Source: Glandiceps talaboti (Eukaryota; Hemichordata; Enteropneusta; Spengelidae). Taken from it: 64,000 nt of DNA. The notes under the pieces were generated by a model. The model was not told the origin of the DNA, did no database searches, and saw only the letters and a program-made list of their open reading frames with translations. The position numbers were made by a program, and so were the translations under genes. This document shows positions 1 to 16,734 of the stretch, in pieces; the first letter of the stretch is position 1, and each line of letters starts with the position of its first letter. Location: contig NC_135553.1 of NCBI RefSeq assembly GCF_964340395.1, positions 11,180,001 through 11,244,000 on the forward strand, written 5' to 3'.

Positions 1-226
1 GTCACATCTTTCCATTTCTTCGCTACGATGGGTTCCTTCCTTTGACAACGAGGTCAGAATTTTGTCACTCAGTGCATAAGACATCGGGGAGCAGTCGAAC
101 GAGACACAAGTCTCCAGTCTGTGCTCTGTCGTGCTGCAATACATCGAGGTAGTTATATCAAGAGCACTCTCTACATTACTCGACTACTTTGACACATTCG
201 AAGACAGTACAATTCCGTCTGTTATG

Positions 227-233
227 TATAAAA
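227..233 (+). promoter_or_regulatory. TATA-like box upstream of gene A
   Basis: A TATAAAA heptamer lies about 235 bases upstream of the chosen ATG of gene A. It could set transcription initiation for an intronless 5' leader, since I see no convincing splice acceptor between it and the ATG. AT-rich heptamers are common in this DNA, so this is only a candidate. Confidence 0.25.
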
Positions 234-461
234 TCGATGTCGGAGTACTCTTTTAGATAGATTGGCAAATCTATCGGATGTTAGTGCTGTCGTTAGAAAG
301 AGCACTTTAAGCTTTCATTTGTTATGGATTCGCAAACTACAAGCATGTATCAAGATCGTCTTACGATTCACACGTAAAAGCTATTTTCTCTTGTTTTTAC
401 ATATTGGATAAATCACCACGATATAAATGCGTTGAAATTGAACCTGCGTGACTGCCGCAAC

Positions 462-3205
<2,744 letters not shown>

Positions 3206-3335
3206 AGGGACAATATTGTTTTTAATTATTTGTATTTCATCTGACGAATTACAAATATCTCATTGTACTACCACAATATGTTAAAGCCACAATAGCTGCA
3301 ATTGGAATTTTATTTTTTTTCCGATCAAGATAGCC

Positions 3336-3341
3336 AATAAA
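3336..3341 (+). terminator. Candidate polyadenylation signal of gene A
   Basis: An AATAAA hexamer lies about 130 bases after the proposed stop codon of gene A, a normal 3' UTR distance. It adds modest support to the exon-2 assignment. Confidence 0.45.
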
Positions 3342-5598
3342 ATATTCACTGGAAATTGTTAAAATACAAAACGTAGCTATAGACAGTTTACATGTTACTT
3401 TAATAGAGGTCGATGTTACACTCGTTTCAATACATTTATGAGCATCATTACATCGCTATTCAAATAATTTGTATGTAGGACCTGGTATTTATTGATAAAA
3501 TTAAAATAATGTCCACTTTAATAATATAGAACAATCCATACGTCATGGTATAATGTAATATATAACACATATGAACTTATGTCAATGTTTTGCTATGCAA
3601 CATAGATACATTTCATCTTTCCTAAAAACGCTTGTCAATTTTATACTATCGAGATTTCGATGCCCATAGACTGTAACCGTCAGGCAAGAGCAAATACATC
3701 ATGCAGAATTTATAAGTATGAATTTACTTGAACGAGCAAAGCATACCAGCGATCATCTATGATATAGATCAAATCAATGTTGCTGATTTTTATGAGAAAT
3801 ACACCATTTTAATCCTTTGTCTGTATAGTATATGATGTTCCTAAAGCCCAGAATAGCTTGATTTATAATGCACATATTACCCTATTCATTTCAAAATGAT
3901 GGGTAAGGGAGCCATTGATCGTTATCGGGACTTTACCTTGTCGCGAGTAAATGTTTTCAAAATGAGATTGGCTATGAGAGAGAGAGACGTCGAAGGATTC
4001 CAATAGATGAAATAGAGTCTACGGTTCGGTGTGTTTGCGAAAAAGACAGCGAAATTTATTACATTGACTTTATCAGATTGAATTGCATAACCAATTTACT
4101 ATATTTGGTACGAACGAATTCCATTACTGAACGAAATTAAAACTGTCAATTACGTGTCTAACTGAGTTTTTTTAATTATCTGTATGACAAAGGGACAGAA
4201 TGGTCCATAGTGGCTGAATCTTTATTTTATTAGACAGCGGTATTTATAATGAATACGTAAGCGCCTTGGCAACAATAATTTTTGCTGTTAACTTTAATCC
4301 ATTGAAATAAGTTAAAATCAAGAAAATAAATAGGGGTCACCATAAAATAAAATAGAGACATCAAAGTAAAATGAAATAGAGATCAAAATGATATCAACAT
4401 TTATTCATTTTATAATCCAATATGGCCACCGAATACTGTGGGAAAGTTAAAAGAATGTTGATTTCTTTGAAAACTAAATGGTGTAACCCCCCCCCCCCCA
4501 AAAAAAAAATAATAATAATAATAATAATAATAAAAAATAAATAATAATAATAAAAAAAAAATAAAAAATAAAAAATAAAAAAAATAAAAATATCGGCAAC
4601 GAGCTTTCACACATCATGGCAAAGCTTGGAGAAATTTTCACGAAAATCAGTCTCCAAAGCACATTAAACGAAAACTGAATATTATTTCCTGTAATTGTCA
4701 TGGATCATTCTGTCAGATTTAGTTTAGATATTGACAAATGATTTATTTAGAACTTGCCGGTTTCTGAATCCAAAATGGAAGTTGAGAACTTGAGTATTAA
4801 TCGTTATAGTGTTTCATTGGTGAACTCAGTGTAGTAAATATTCTAGGTAAATGCAAGATAAGAGAAAAATTAATTACTCTATGTAAGTTGAACTATGTGG
4901 TATTAGCCATAGTAATGTAGCACAAACTTGACAAGTAATTAACATATTTGTTTTTAGTGCATATATAGTACGTAATTACTTCAGTCTGCTGATGAAGTCT
5001 CTTTGTTTAAGGATGGAAGCTTAGGACACAGCTTTCTAATACTGTTTGTGTTGGAAATTGAAAAGTTTGTACTACATTAATAAGTCAAACTATCTTCTTC
5101 TTTTCATCAACGATATACGTCTAGATGTAATGAATTACGCCTAGTCACTGAGATACATGTAACTTGCATCGCTGATTTATTGTTTTCTTCAAAACTATTC
5201 TGTCCATAAGAATGTTATCGACGGGTAAAGACAATTCGTCGTACCTAGGAATCTATGCCTATATATAGCTGTGACTGAAATCTAAGACTGCATCAGGAAG
5301 TCTGATATACATGTAACACACCGACTAGACGCGGTGTGTCTGAAATTGATGTAATCTCCCAAGTGTATATATATATACCTGACTGTCTACTATATTTTAC
5401 TTTGATGTCTGTTGTTGTTTCGTCTGTGTTAGCCTGGAGTCCAGACGATTGTGGGATTTGAATTGTGATTTCTTCATGATAATAACGAATTCAAAACCCC
5501 CATCCGCATGGATTCCAGGATAGGTCCGAGTGTGGTCACTGTGAAGATGGAGATTTGTATGTATAAACATGTACAATCTGCCATGTAACCATCCATTA

Positions 5599-5600
<2 letters not shown>
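3342..5600. other. Gene-free AT-rich spacer with one decayed repeat
   Basis: I see no convincing exon on either strand. The 4385-4690 part belongs to a decayed dispersed repeat described separately and includes a C-run/A-run junction (4489-4509) followed by an AAT-rich tract to about 4590. The rest looks unique and unconstrained. Confidence 0.5.
4385..4690. repeat. Decayed dispersed repeat (AATCCAATATGGCC type), copy 1
   Basis: This shares AATCCAATATGGCCRCCGA with the copy at about 18256. It also shares TTGATTTCTTTGAAAAC and a GCTTTCA...GGCAAAGCTTGGAGA block with a third copy near 13670-13770. A poly-C/poly-A plus AAT tract is inserted in this copy. The element class cannot be assigned. Confidence 0.45.
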
Positions 5601-5601
<1 letters not shown>

Positions 5602-5658
<57 letters not shown>

Positions 5659-5729
5659 GAGAAGTAGTAGTAGTAGTAGTAGAAGTAGTAGTAGTAGTAG
5701 TAGTTGTTGTTGTTGTTGTTGTGGTGGTG

Positions 5730-5761
<32 letters not shown>

Positions 5762-5822
5762 TGTTGTTGTTGTAGTGGTGGTGGTGGTGGTGGTGGTGGT
5801 GATGGTGGTGGTGGTGGTGGTG

Positions 5823-5890
<68 letters not shown>
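5602..5890. repeat. Compound trinucleotide array (GTA/GTT/GTG)
   Basis: About 290 bases of alternating blocks of TAG, TTG and TGG trinucleotides. The polyvaline frame across it is a repeat artefact. Confidence 0.95.
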
Positions 5891-5894
<4 letters not shown>

Positions 5895-7744
5895 TGTAGG
5901 TTACTTTAAATCTGTACAGAGTGGCCCAGCTGGAAACAGTGGTTGTGTGTCATATATTTATTGTTTATTATCTAAACAACATGTAATCATGTGGCCAGGG
6001 CTCGCTGAATTTGATATCTCACCTAATCCAAACTGAATACCTATCTTCTAAAAGCTGTATGCACAAATAAATTATCCTTGGAGAGTACCACTTTCCAGTT
6101 AGAATCTTGCATATCTAAATAGTGTGTATTACCCGTTTTCCGGCTACGAATTTATCACGTTAGGTTATTATTTTATCGACTCGTGATCTTTTTCTCTAGC
6201 TATCAAGTGCCATTTGTACAACTTCCAAATCTTTTTTAAAGATTCCCTTGATAAAGCATAGCCAGTCACGTACGATAAGTAAGTAGACTGTCATTTATGG
6301 CAAATACTGCAAATTGAGTTACCTACCCCATCGGGTGAAATAAATCAAATCAGAATTTTCGTGTATATGTTGCCGTATGTCATATTTCTGACAAGGGATA
6401 TTTACAATAATGGTATTTGAAATGTGAATCCATTTAGGCCTACCTATATGTAATTAGCAAAAATAGGTAAACATCATTTAAAAGCCTCCGAGGAATTTGT
6501 TTATGATTGATATATTGTCAGGGTGTACTTCTTCATCTCTTTTGTCAAATTATATCCCAAGCTTAGCCTGGGATAGTCTGTTTGAAAATCTGTGCAAGTA
6601 ATCTGATTCAGCAGAGTTTAATCATGAAGCGACGCTGCTTGGACTAAGCAATTTGTTTCTCTGTGTGTCGATAATCCAGATATCTACACACTAAGTTATA
6701 AACTTAGATCAGACTGCATAATACGTTACAACCCAGGCTGTACATCGATCTTATACGATTCGAGGAACACAATTAGTGCAGCAATGTATACTACAAGAAT
6801 AAAAGACTAGAGAACTGATAATTTGCATAATGGCACGACAAACTTGTTTCCTCTTAGAAAATCGCGTTTGAAACAGGAAATACAGCAAATGCATTCAAAC
6901 AAATTTTCGTTTTCAGTTTGAAACTTAATATTATGATGGATTTATTGATTGATTGATTGATTGATTGGTTGGTTGGTTGATAAGGGCTTCTTACACCAGA
7001 AAACAGTACGCAATGCAATATTAGCAACAGAGCATTATATATTTAATTCATACATTTAATGAACAACAAATAGTAATAACTATTTATACGAAGGTAATGA
7101 TCACTGTTCATCTAATACATATTCAATCATGGAGTGGTGGTCCCCTTTAATATATTTCTAAGTTGTAGGGGTATTATGATTGTAACATTTTTTTCTTTTG
7201 TACGTTTATGTCAGGAGTTCGATGTATATCGTAGCCGAGGTTTATCATTGTACATGCATGTCATGTTGTCTACCCGCTGCAACAAACAAATTTCTACCCG
7301 TTTTTTGTGTGTGTGCAGAAATGAAACCGGAACCGGAGAGTTACGCTTGACTCGTTAACACTTCAGGTTCGTCGAATGCAGATCTTTCGAATCATCAATT
7401 ATATAAACTGGACTGAAAATCTTCACTTGAAAGTTTCAAATGCATATCACGTTAGTGTCTGTATATAATATATAATGTCCCAGGAATTGGTTATCGTCTT
7501 TGAAATCAAATTACCTGGCACATCTTTACTGACTTCAACTATTGGAATTTAGAGCCAAATCCTCTGCTATACTTATTAAAAGTTGGGCCCTCGGCTCTCT
7601 TGTAGGTCTGTGATAAAGAAGACGGTCGGTGTTTCTATTACCATAGTTATCTAAAGATGAGACACGGCTAGCATATCTATTTTGTTACTTTCGTACTCGT
7701 TACCCATTTTCGGTATGCACATATACAAAATATACATACTTACC
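5891..7744. other. Gene-free spacer
   Basis: AT-rich sequence with a short GATT/GGTT tetranucleotide run near 6945-6980. The longest frames are under 80 codons, without domain or splice support. No gene or RNA gene was recognised. Confidence 0.5.
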
Positions 7745-8097
7745 ACATGTTACATCACATTAACATTATATTACATTACATTACATTACATTACATTACA
7801 TTACATTATATCGTTTTCACAATACATTAATCACATTGCATATATTCGACTATCATATAATATTCCATCACATTACATTACATTATTACATTACATTCCA
7901 TCAAATTACATTGCATCACGTCATGTTACATAATTTACATTATACCACGTTGCATCTCATCGCATTACATTGCATTGCATCTGACCACATTACATTACAT
8001 TAAGTCACTTAATTGCATTGCATATCATTACATTACATTAATTACATTACATTACATTACATTGTATTATATTAATTACATTACATTACATTACATT
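7745..8097. repeat. Degenerate TTACA pentanucleotide array
   Basis: Three blocks of near-perfect ATTAC units separated by diverged units such as ATTGC and ATCAC. An older, partly decayed pentameric satellite is the simplest reading. Confidence 0.85.
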
Positions 8098-8845
8098 TCG
8101 CGTTATTATCCCCTTTACAATCTTAGCACACGCCACGCCAAGCGTCATATTTTGAATGAAAACACCCAATTTTCCTTCATTAATATGTCTTTATCTATAC
8201 ACGAAACGTTAACTGAATACACAAAGACAGCAAACTACAATAAAACATGTATGCATGGCAGTCAATGAAACCCATTAAAAATATCGCGTTCAAAGAAAAA
8301 CATGTCATCAAATCGAATCAAATTATTGGGCTGACGAGTTGAATCAAGATTTTAGCGAGAAAATTGCTTCGCTAGTCAAATGTCATAATAACGGTATGGA
8401 ACTTAGATTTGCCTGTAGTTCTATAGTATGTGTAAAATAATCGTTTCTGACAGTTGTCTTGAAACACACAGTTCTATGATTTTTATCGAGTAGATAAAGA
8501 CAAAATGCCAACGTAAAGGCTGTGAGGGTCTAGATTTCGCTCACAACATACTTATCTTATCTTTACAACAACCTAATGATGGATATCGCCTGCTAAGTGC
8601 AACGCTCCCTGAGAAGGGTTCTACAAATGTAGGTACAGCTGTATTCTCTCATTTAGCCACTGGTGGTGTTCCCGATATAATGTCGTCTTTTGTTGGATGA
8701 GTGGGTAAATAAAAGCCTGTTAGTAGTAGGAATATAGTCTGTAGTGAGAACACGTCGTAGATACTAACGACGTAAACAAATAGTTACAATTACTTACAAG
8801 TAAACAAACAAAATATTTCACAAAATCACCGGTTATCACACATTC

Positions 8846-8847
<2 letters not shown>
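8098..8847. other. Gene-free spacer
   Basis: Unique-looking sequence between the TTACA and GA arrays. No coding, RNA or mobile-element signal was seen. Confidence 0.45.
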
Positions 8848-8926
<79 letters not shown>

Positions 8927-9001
8927 AGAGAGAGAGAGAGGGGAGAAAGATAGAGAGAGAGAAGGAGACAGACAGGCAGTCAGTCAGTCAGACAGACAGG
9001 C

Positions 9002-9042
<41 letters not shown>

Positions 9043-9119
9043 TACAGACAGACAGACATACAGAAAATAAGAAAGAGAGCGAGAGTGAGATAGACAGAGA
9101 TAGATAGATAAACAAACAA

Positions 9120-9180
<61 letters not shown>

Positions 9181-9255
9181 GTACAGAGAGAAAAAAGATA
9201 GACAGAGACAGAGACGGAGAAGATAGAGGGAAGAGGAAAACAGAAAGTATATACA

Positions 9256-9347
<92 letters not shown>
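8848..9347. repeat. Compound (GA)n-(GACA)n-(GT)n microsatellite
   Basis: The order is GA repeats (about 8850-8925), mixed GA/GACA (to about 9180), a short purine-rich stretch, then an almost pure GT tract (9259-9347). Long frames on both strands here are repeat artefacts. Confidence 0.95.
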
Positions 9348-9349
<2 letters not shown>

Positions 9350-10146
9350 ATACCAGTATACAAAGGCTAAGACAAGCTCCACTCCACTGTATAACAATCA
9401 ATACTCTGGAATATATATTCTGTTCACTATCGTTAATTATACAAAATGGTTGGCTCAAATTTGAAATCCGATTTCGTGCAATTCGGTCTGTGACTGGAAC
9501 ACAAACCAGATTCTTTACCATACATTCTTGATGATATTCTCTTCGTGAGTGCTTCCCAACTATCTACGGCATTAGTTCTAAAGTTCTCCAGGGAAAGCTG
9601 AAAATAGACTAACTGTCGACAAATGTCCTTTTAAAGTAATAGATGCCATTGGTGTCACTCATTCGCTATTTAATGATATCGAGCATTAGCAATATTAACA
9701 GATTACTGTAATCGATAATTTCAGACCTTGTCGCCAATTTGTGTAAATAATTGAAGAATTATATTTCACGAGTCCATACTATGCTATTCCCATCTGAACT
9801 AACACAGATATGGTTATCAAATGATGCGCATGTGTAACCACAAGGGACGGTATGCTACTACATCAAAGTACCGACATACATCATCTTCTGCATACGCTTT
9901 CTTTGACTTCTATGCCACTGTTTACTTTACTGAGTCAAATGCTGCGATGTGCATATAGGTATTAGTTTTATGCCACCGTGGTTTCTACTACTGTAAAGTA
10001 ACATGACGATATTGCGTTGATATTATTTGTTTTAGAATAATGTCATTGATAACATTCATTCATTTACTATTAATTGTATGGTTGGATAACTCTACACAGA
10101 TGTGTGCATGCTTTCCTTCCACAAAGCTGTTTTACAAAATAATGCT

Positions 10147-10193
10147 ACTGTGTGTGTTTGTGTGTGTGTGTACGTACGTATGTTATATGTATG

Positions 10194-10227
<34 letters not shown>

Positions 10228-10271
10228 TGTATGTATGTATGTATGTATGTATGTATGTATGTATGTATGTA

Positions 10272-10306
<35 letters not shown>

Positions 10307-10903
10307 ATGTATGTATGTATGTATGTATGTATGTATGTATGTATGTATGTATGTATGTATGTATGCATGTATGTATGTATGTATGTATGTGTGTGTTAGT
10401 ATGTATGTATGTATGTATGTATGTATGTATGTATGTATGTATGTATGTATGTATGTATGTATGTATGTATGTATGTGTGTGTGTGTATGTGTGTGTGTAT
10501 GTATGTATGTATGTATGTATGTATGTATGTATGTATGTATGTATGTATGTACATTTGTATGTATGTATGTATGTATGTATGTATGTATGTATGTATGTAT
10601 GTATGTATGTATGTATGTATGTATGTATGTATGTATGTATGTACATGTATGTGTGTGTATGTATGTGTGTATGTATGTATGTATGTATGTATGTGTGTGT
10701 ATGTATGTATGTATGTATGTATGTATGTATGTATGTATGTATGTATGTATGTATGTATGTATGTATGTATGTATGTATGTGTGTGTGTATGTATGTATGT
10801 ATGTATGTATGTATGTATGTATGTATGTGTGTGTGTGTATGTATGTATGTATGTATGTATGTATGTATGTATGTATGTATGTATGTATGTATGTATGTAT
10901 GTA

Positions 10904-10938
<35 letters not shown>

Positions 10939-11539
10939 ATGTATGTATGTATGTATGTATGTATGTATGTATGTATGTATGTATGTATGTATGTGTGTGT
11001 TAGTATGTATGTATGTATGTATGTATGTATGTATGTATGTATGTATGTATGTATGTATGTATGTATGTATGTATGTATGTATGTATGTATGTATGTGTGT
11101 GTGTATGTATGTGTGTATGTATGTATGTATGTATGTATGTATGTATGTATGTATGTATGTATGTATGTATGTATGTATGTACATTTGTATGTATGTATGT
11201 ATGTATGTATGTATGTATGTATGTATGTATGTATGTATGTATGTATGTATGTATGTATGTATGTATGTATGTATGTATGTATGTATGTATGTATGTATGT
11301 ATGTACATGTATGTGTGTGTGTATGTATGTGTGTATGTATGTATGTATGTATGTATGTGTGTGTATGTATGTATGTATGTATGTATGTATGTATGTATGT
11401 ATGTATGTATGTATGTATGTATGTGTGTGTGTATGTATGTATGTATGTATGTATGTATGTATGTATGTGTGTGTATGTGTGTGTATGTATGTATGTATGT
11501 ATGTATGTATGTATGTATGTGTGTGTGTGTGTATGTATG

Positions 11540-11578
<39 letters not shown>

Positions 11579-11619
11579 ATGTATGTATGTATGTATGTAT
11601 GTATGTATGTATGTATGTA
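10147..11619. repeat. 1.5-kb (TATG)n array with higher-order duplication
   Basis: This is the largest simple repeat in the window: TATG units broken by GT-rich patches. Rare variants occur twice in the same order: TTAG at 10396 and 11000, ACATTT at 10551 and 11181, ACATG at 10643 and 11305. An internal duplication of about 0.6 kb is implied. The 523-codon frame across it is only MYVC repeats and is not a gene. Confidence 0.95.
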
Positions 11620-11629
11620 TCAGAAAGGC

Positions 11630-12120
11630 AACCAGGTGTATATTTTATTATAATATTCGTTCAAGACATGTGATAACCGATGCTATAGGAAATCTTATAC
11701 CTTAGTTACTTTGTAACTGCATTTCTCATGTCGGTCATTGAATCAAGAAAAAATAGCAGGCTGAATCAGATTTCATATTTACCTTTAATTTGCATACATG
11801 CCTTGGGATGTCTTCCATATTGTAATAATCTGTACATTACTGGGATAGAAAGGTTTCCGGCGATAGACTATGCCACGTCAGCAGGGAATAGATAAACACC
11901 AGGGAATTTCCTGAATTATATTTTGTGCAAGCGAATTGAAAGATGTACATCCTTAAAACCTGAAGGCGATTAAACAAGGAAACGTTGACATCAAATCGAG
12001 GGTCTCACTGTCGTTCATAACATACAGATGTTGCCTATGTTATATTTTAAGCGTATAATCAATAGTTGTCGACATACAAAACCCTCAATCAATCTTTTCA
12101 AAGGAAACTATTGAACATAA
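11630..12120. other. Gene-free spacer
   Basis: AT-rich single-copy-looking DNA between the TATG array and the first foldback element. Nothing recognisable. Confidence 0.45.
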
Positions 12121-12445
12121 TGTTAACTAACATTGCTACATTTTATCGACAAATTACAATTTTGTTACAATTTAAACGATTTCAAGTCTAAAGCTCACGT
12201 ACAAAAAATACAAAAATGTTACGTATGTAAGAAACTTGTCGCACCAGATGATGAAATGTAGCAATGTTAGTGTGAAACGTGTCAAGTCAAATTATGAAAT
12301 GTAGCAATGTTTGTGTGAAACTTGTCAAATCAGATGATAAAATGTAGCAATGTTTGTGTGAAACTTGTCAAATCAGATGATAAAATGTAGCAATGTTTGT
12401 GTGAAATTTATCAAGTCAGATGATGAATTGTAGCAATGTTAGCAA
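12121..12445. mobile_element. Foldback/MITE-like element, copy 1, with a 43-bp tandem array
   Basis: The left end reads TAACATTGCTACATTTTATC and the right end carries the inverse motif GATRAAATGTAGCAATGTT. From about 12245 the right half is a tandem array of roughly 4.5 units with a 43-base period, each holding the inverse motif plus a GTGTGAAACTTGTCAA-like segment. No coding capacity. Non-autonomous inverted-repeat DNA element is my inference. Confidence 0.6.
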
Positions 12446-14520
12446 AAACATTTATCTGTTCCGACTGTCGATTTTGCACATTACTTTCCTCAGATATATT
12501 TTAGGGTTGCACCAACCCAGTTTGGCATATACCCATTCTGCACTACATTCACATTAAATCTCGTATATAATAATAATAAAAGTCAATTATGAATCTAGAG
12601 AATATCGGTTTGTCCATCTTGTAAATCAACTAGATTCCGTCAAATGTTATATTGTGAACACATTATAAGGCCTAAGAACAATTTGTATGGGGACGATTAC
12701 TTGATCAGGAGATTTTGAAATTTGTTAAATTTAGTTTTGATAAAAACAACCTAATTTGTCGATATTTTCAAGTTTGAAAAAAATGTCTTTCTTTTTTAAA
12801 AAAAAACCACATTTTTGATACAGAAAAGATATTGCCGTGGTAAACAAAAACTTGAACGATACTCATCTTGTGTGAGAATAAGTAACTGTTACAAAACTTT
12901 TTTGGTGCTTTGAGTGAAAAGTTTGAAAAGAATAAAAAATTTTATTTTTATATAGCACACTTGTCAAATTTTACGTTCTTTTTCTAGTCCCTTATTTGCA
13001 AGATATTTGTACAAAACGAGAAACATATACATCAACAATGGCATTAAATATACGTGCGTTTACTACACGATTGCGACTGTTATTTATAGCTTGCCTTTTT
13101 TAAAATTCGACTTTAACTGCAATTACAATTGATAGATGGGTAATTCGGGTGCAGTTTTCATTATTGCCTCTGGTTGCATTTAGGTGATGTACTATCTAGA
13201 AATCTAATTAATGGTATACTATAGCAGCTAATATAGAAATCATGAACCCGAAGTCGTGACATCAATGACAAACATGCAGTTCTACTGATGACAGATAAGA
13301 GTCTTAACAAAGTTGACAGTGGATTAATCGACTAAATCATTTGCTCAGTTTCCAAGTAAATCGGCTTCGATGTCATGGTCATTTGCAAAATTGATCTTTT
13401 CCAGGTGAACCCACTGTAAAACGATTAAACTCCCCAAGTCAATTAGGGCTCCCCCACGTAATGTACTATGCACCTAGAAAATAAAATAAACCCTAAACCT
13501 TTTCTGGTTCTTTGCTAAGAGAACTCAACCCATTCTTTGGTAGAGTCAAGAAAAAGATCACGCGTCATCGTACAATTGTTAAAATACAAATCAAAATGAT
13601 ATGCAAATTAAGCCATTTAGAATGTTACTACAATGTATATGGTAATCAAAATATTGTGAACTCTCCGAGAAACATTTATTAAGAGATTGTTGATTTCCTT
13701 GAAAACAAAAGGAAGAATCCTGAATCCTAAATGGACCAGTCTGAGAAACAAACTTTCATTTGGCAAAGTTTGGAGAGATTATAAGAGGTTTGATCTTCAG
13801 GGAAATAGATCTCAAGGCGCATTCTAATAAGGAAGCCATTTTCTCTAAAATAAGTTTATTTGTTGTCTACTAATTAGTCTACCTGATTTTCAGATCATAT
13901 GAAAATGATGACTACATCAACAAAACAAGATAGAGGTAATTAACTTTGAGATTAAAATACAGTTTTGAGTTGTTCCGTCTCCATCCTACATAGAATTGTA
14001 GGCAGCTAGCGGTGCTGAGTAAATTAGTTTTTTTGCGGACACACGAAAGGGAGACGGAACATGTACAGATCATGTATTGACTGACGCTTTTCCATTATGT
14101 TGTTATAGCCTGTACAATTGAAACTTGTTCACCTGCTATAGGCCATAGTCTGGTTTGGCAAAATTCTTCCTACATTTGCTCTCTTTTAAATTTCTTTCTG
14201 AGAAATATCTGATCGCCGCTAAATCATATTTACAGTGTAACAACCTACAAAGAATATCACTCGCAATGGAAATGCAAGAATGCTTGTAAGATTCATGTAG
14301 AGCCAGAACGACACTCGGTGTATTTCAGGTAAATCGGCTTTAATTGTCAATTAATCCACCCATTTGACAAAATGACCTGTTTTGGCTAATCTCTGACAAA
14401 ATGCCAGATTCTATATCAGTGACATGTTATCTTCTTGGTGTATTTTAGGTTATCTTTAGGTGAATTACTGAAAGAACATTATACAATAGAAGCCGTCGTA
14501 CGGCTCAATAAAATCTAACT
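12446..14520. other. Gene-free spacer with a decayed dispersed repeat
   Basis: AT-rich. About 13565-13845 is a diverged copy of the repeat at 4385-4690, sharing TTGATTTCCTTGAAAAC and a GGCAAAGTTTGGAGA block. No other feature was recognised. Confidence 0.4.
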
Positions 14521-14840
14521 GAACTTGTTACATTTTGTTGTCTGGCTCGACAGAACTATTTATATACTGAACATTGCAAACAAATCTTACCAACATTGCT
14601 ACATTTCCTTGGCGTGAGATACCATGATTAGCATCATCACCAAATCATACACATTGTAACAATGTATACTTTTCAGGCATGTCAATGGATTACAATGTAA
14701 CAAGTCAGGCTCCTTGTTTTGCTGTGCCAGGGGATGCTAATAATATGCTTGTTAGGCTAAATGATACACTTTAGCAACTTTAGTAAGATTGTCTTGGATC
14801 CAAACAAGAAAATGTAGCAATGTTAGTAAGCTTTTGACGA
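14521..14840. mobile_element. Foldback/MITE-like element, copy 2
   Basis: The left part contains TTACATTTTGTTGTCTGGCTC and AACATTGCTACATTTCC; the right part contains the inverse AAAATGTAGCAATGTTAGTA. The same inverted layout recurs at 12.1, 16.7, 19.9 and 22.0 kb. No open frame inside. Confidence 0.55.
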
Positions 14841-16734
14841 GGCAGATGCAGATGATTTGCTCCAAATTATTAAAGTGGTTTCCATTGTTACATTATTAGC
14901 ACATCAACCACTTTCTGACACTCCATATTACGGTATCATGGTGCCTTTAAACGAAAAAACAAATACATCTTTGTGACGACGTTTGCTAAATTTTCATTCC
15001 AGGGATGACTAAAGTTAATTCCAACAGTCGACTTCCGTGTACATTCTATCACATTCTGGCGGAATACAGTTTGCGTTTTTATCCTAACGTCATTTGCCAC
15101 TCTTGGTTATATGGAAACCCATAACCGCTATAATACATTATGCATGCCCATTAAGAAATCAGAGGAAATTGCATTGCAGAATTGACTCTGCATCAAAAGC
15201 TCGTCCATTTATAGTAGAGTATAATACAAACATTGGTTTATTTATTGCTTCGTACAACATTATATAAATGACATAGTAGACGCAAAAATCTAGGAAAATG
15301 TTAGCGAATTAATGAATCCTCTCTGTCACTAATCAAATGGTAGCGAATGCCTTTTTAATGGTTATCAATGACTGCCATTAGATATATTGGGAATGTCGTG
15401 ATCGACTAGCAGTACTATTGAATACACATTTAATGATAATGATGGTGGTTGGCCATACACAGTTGATGGTTTGATTTGCGTTGTATCGTAGGCCGTGGCC
15501 TCATGTCGATAAAAGGGTTAAGGGTCATACATACATACATACATACATACATACATACATACATACATACAGAAGCAAATCACTAAATCAAAGATATAAA
15601 ACTTAACATATATATTATGCCAATATAATAAGCAATTGTTTGATCTGTCATTTTGTCCCTAGCGAAATTCAATAAAAGTTAAATTTGATTTACCTGTATA
15701 TGTCTTTATTTTGGCCAAGGAAAATCCATGTTGCCCTAGCCTCAGACCGCTATCGAAACAAAATGGCCAGAACCTGAATCGTTGCTGATTTTCTCCCCAA
15801 TGGCAATGTCATATATGTAGGCATTTAGGGAACAAATAATGTTGATGTTTCACCATGACAGTTTATTGCATGTGATATGCTTAATTTTATCTTAAGTTAT
15901 GATTATTTATACATATATAGACTATGATGAATTCGACTTAATACCCAAACGACTTCTTGATCTTTTCAACAGAACACATTACCCTTTTTAACTGAGTACT
16001 ACTATGTCACCTCACACTCACAGTTTTAATATTCAAGGTGGTATTCACAGCAAGAACACACGTATCAAGTACTTATTGAGCTAACGTAATCTCTTCCAAT
16101 ATGTGTCGATCGTTTTCAACTCATTTTGGTTGATCTTTGAACCGACATTACATTTATCAAAGAGTAAGAGTGGCCATAGTCGTTCAATTGTCAATTAAAC
16201 TCAATGCCAATGAATAACATAACACACCTGGCCCACGCTTGTTTATTTTGTGGTGGAAGAAAAGTCGTAATCGTTAAGTTAAGACTGTCTTTTTGAGGTT
16301 GCGACGTGAGTTGTTCATCCGTGTTCTTTCCTGATAGCGTTTTGGTCGTAAAGGATACATATTCGGAGCACGAAAACTAATGTTGTTGTTTCTCACCTCA
16401 ATTTCGAAGTCTTGTGATGTCAATTTAGAAGCGGCAATTAAAGTTAACCCTGCGCTTAAGGTGTTTTATACACGACCGAATTTAGATTGCATACATTGTA
16501 CAACTAGAACAACTACACACCAATAGACAACAATCAAATGTGCTTTTTGTACATCAATCTTTAAAGTGCTCACTTATTGATGTATAGCGCATTTTATTAG
16601 AAGGAGCGTTATCTTTATTACTAGCGCTGGATGTAATTCGGTCTATCAACATGCAAATATGTTAAGCCAAATACAGTGAAAACCTAATAAGCTGAAACAA
16701 AGACGTCGTCGTCCGAAACGAACGAAATCTTAAT
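14841..16734. other. Gene-free spacer
   Basis: AT-rich sequence with a short CATA microsatellite at about 15523-15571. No exon, RNA gene or element was recognised. Confidence 0.45.

Noticed and set aside
432-461. Upstream start of gene A at 432
   Set aside because: The codon is TTG, not ATG. The first in-frame ATG, at 462, has a good context.
10102-11673. 523-codon open frame, the longest in the window
   Set aside because: It is only MYVC-type repeats from the TATG microsatellite. All frames are open on both strands because the four-base unit lacks stops.
12245-12445. Direct repeats that could suggest a CRISPR array
   Set aside because: The 43-base units are contiguous, with no unique spacers, and the DNA is eukaryotic.
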